A stretch of DNA of 5,408 nucleotides from NCBI GenBank assembly GCA_949093475.1, contig CARXAY010000097.1:1-5408 (forward strand). Direction: 5' to 3'. Source of the stretch: an uncultured Oscillospiraceae bacterium (GTDB lineage: Bacteria; Bacillota; Clostridia; Oscillospirales; Oscillospiraceae). The position numbers were made by a program, and so were the translations under genes. This document shows positions 5,281 to 5,408 of this stretch, in pieces. Within the stretch, counting starts at the first letter, position 1; each line of letters starts with the position of its first letter. Below the pieces are notes generated by a model. That model made no database searches, was not told where the DNA came from, and worked only from the letters and a program-made list of their open reading frames with translations.

Positions 5281-5408
5281 CCTTCCCCGGTCGCCCTTTG
5301 TCCAGCCGCAGGCGTTGGCCTCGTCATAGTCCAGATGGACGTAGGTCGCATAGCTGGGGGACACCCGCGCCACCGTATCCATCAGCACTGCCGGGCGGTC
5401 GGTCAAGC
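5272..5408 (-). CDS. pduL: PduL-like phosphate acyltransferase (phosphotransacylase), C-terminal end only
   Basis: The frame is open from the window edge to a TGA at 5274-5272 and gives the last 44 residues of a protein. They read RPAVLMDTVARVSPSYATYV then HLDYDEANACGWTKGDRGRLV at the C-terminus. This matches the end of PduL-type phosphate propanoyltransferases (PTAC family), whose usual form is 'vlVRVs..f.lemHiDtDEANAaGl.nGd', including the conserved His that helps bind active-site metal. Such enzymes interconvert acyl-CoA and acyl phosphate, and in anaerobes without microcompartments they can serve as the phosphotransacetylase of acetate formation with acetate kinase. The rest of the gene, including the N-terminal region that would reveal a microcompartment-targeting peptide, lies outside the window. 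The assignment rests on one motif, so confidence is moderate. Confidence 0.72.
   Translation of the reverse strand, partial: LTDRPAVLMDTVARVSPSYATYVHLDYDEANACGWTKGDRGRLV

Noticed and set aside
1..5408. Search for CRISPR arrays, tRNA or rRNA genes, insertion sequences, attachment sites or defence/toxin-antitoxin modules
   Set aside because: No spaced repeats, transposase motifs, cloverleaf-like segments or long inverted repeats were seen; the strand is filled almost end to end by conserved genes.

Overview
The window is a compact, gene-dense stretch of a moderately high-GC bacterial chromosome with every gene on the minus strand, so transcription runs from high to low coordinates. Consensus sigma-A-type promoter elements, strong Gram-positive Shine-Dalgarno (SD) sequences, a zinc-ribbon L32 and the gene content (DUF512 radical SAM protein, DUF554 membrane protein, PduL-type phosphotransacylase, two-OB-fold SSB-like protein) point to the class Clostridia. 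A high-GC gut member of the Oscillospiraceae type is my best guess; this is inferred from composition and gene content, without any search.

In transcription order the layout is: (1) the 3' end of a PduL-like phosphotransacylase gene (5272-5408, cut by the window edge); (2) a single-stranded-DNA-binding-like protein with two tandem OB folds (4539-5216); (3) malQ, a 4-alpha-glucanotransferase of family GH77 (3030-4493); (4) a DUF554 integral membrane protein (2298-3008); (5) an ATP-grasp protein of the sugar-transfer-associated type (1267-2283); (6) a 100-base intergenic region with a perfect TTGACA-17-TATAAT promoter; (7) yceD (DUF177) and rpmF (L32), the widely conserved pair; (8) a strong intrinsic terminator; (9) the 5' end of a DUF512 radical SAM gene (1-369), cut by the other window edge.

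There are at least two transcription units. The malQ, DUF554 and ATP-grasp genes are separated by only 21 and 14 bases and are probably co-transcribed, possibly together with the SSB-like gene 45 bases upstream of malQ. The yceD-rpmF pair has its own strong promoter and ends at a good terminator. The DUF512 gene begins about 20 bases after that terminator, leaving no evident room for a promoter, so it may depend on read-through. No gene-free stretch exceeds about 100 bases.

The genes are mostly housekeeping or conserved-but-uncharacterised. I found no mobile element, CRISPR array, RNA gene or defence system, and nothing I would call a previously undescribed system. The points most worth a second look are the two-OB-fold SSB-like protein without an acidic C-terminal tip, the ATP-grasp/DUF554 pair behind malQ, and the terminator lying against the DUF512 ribosome binding site.
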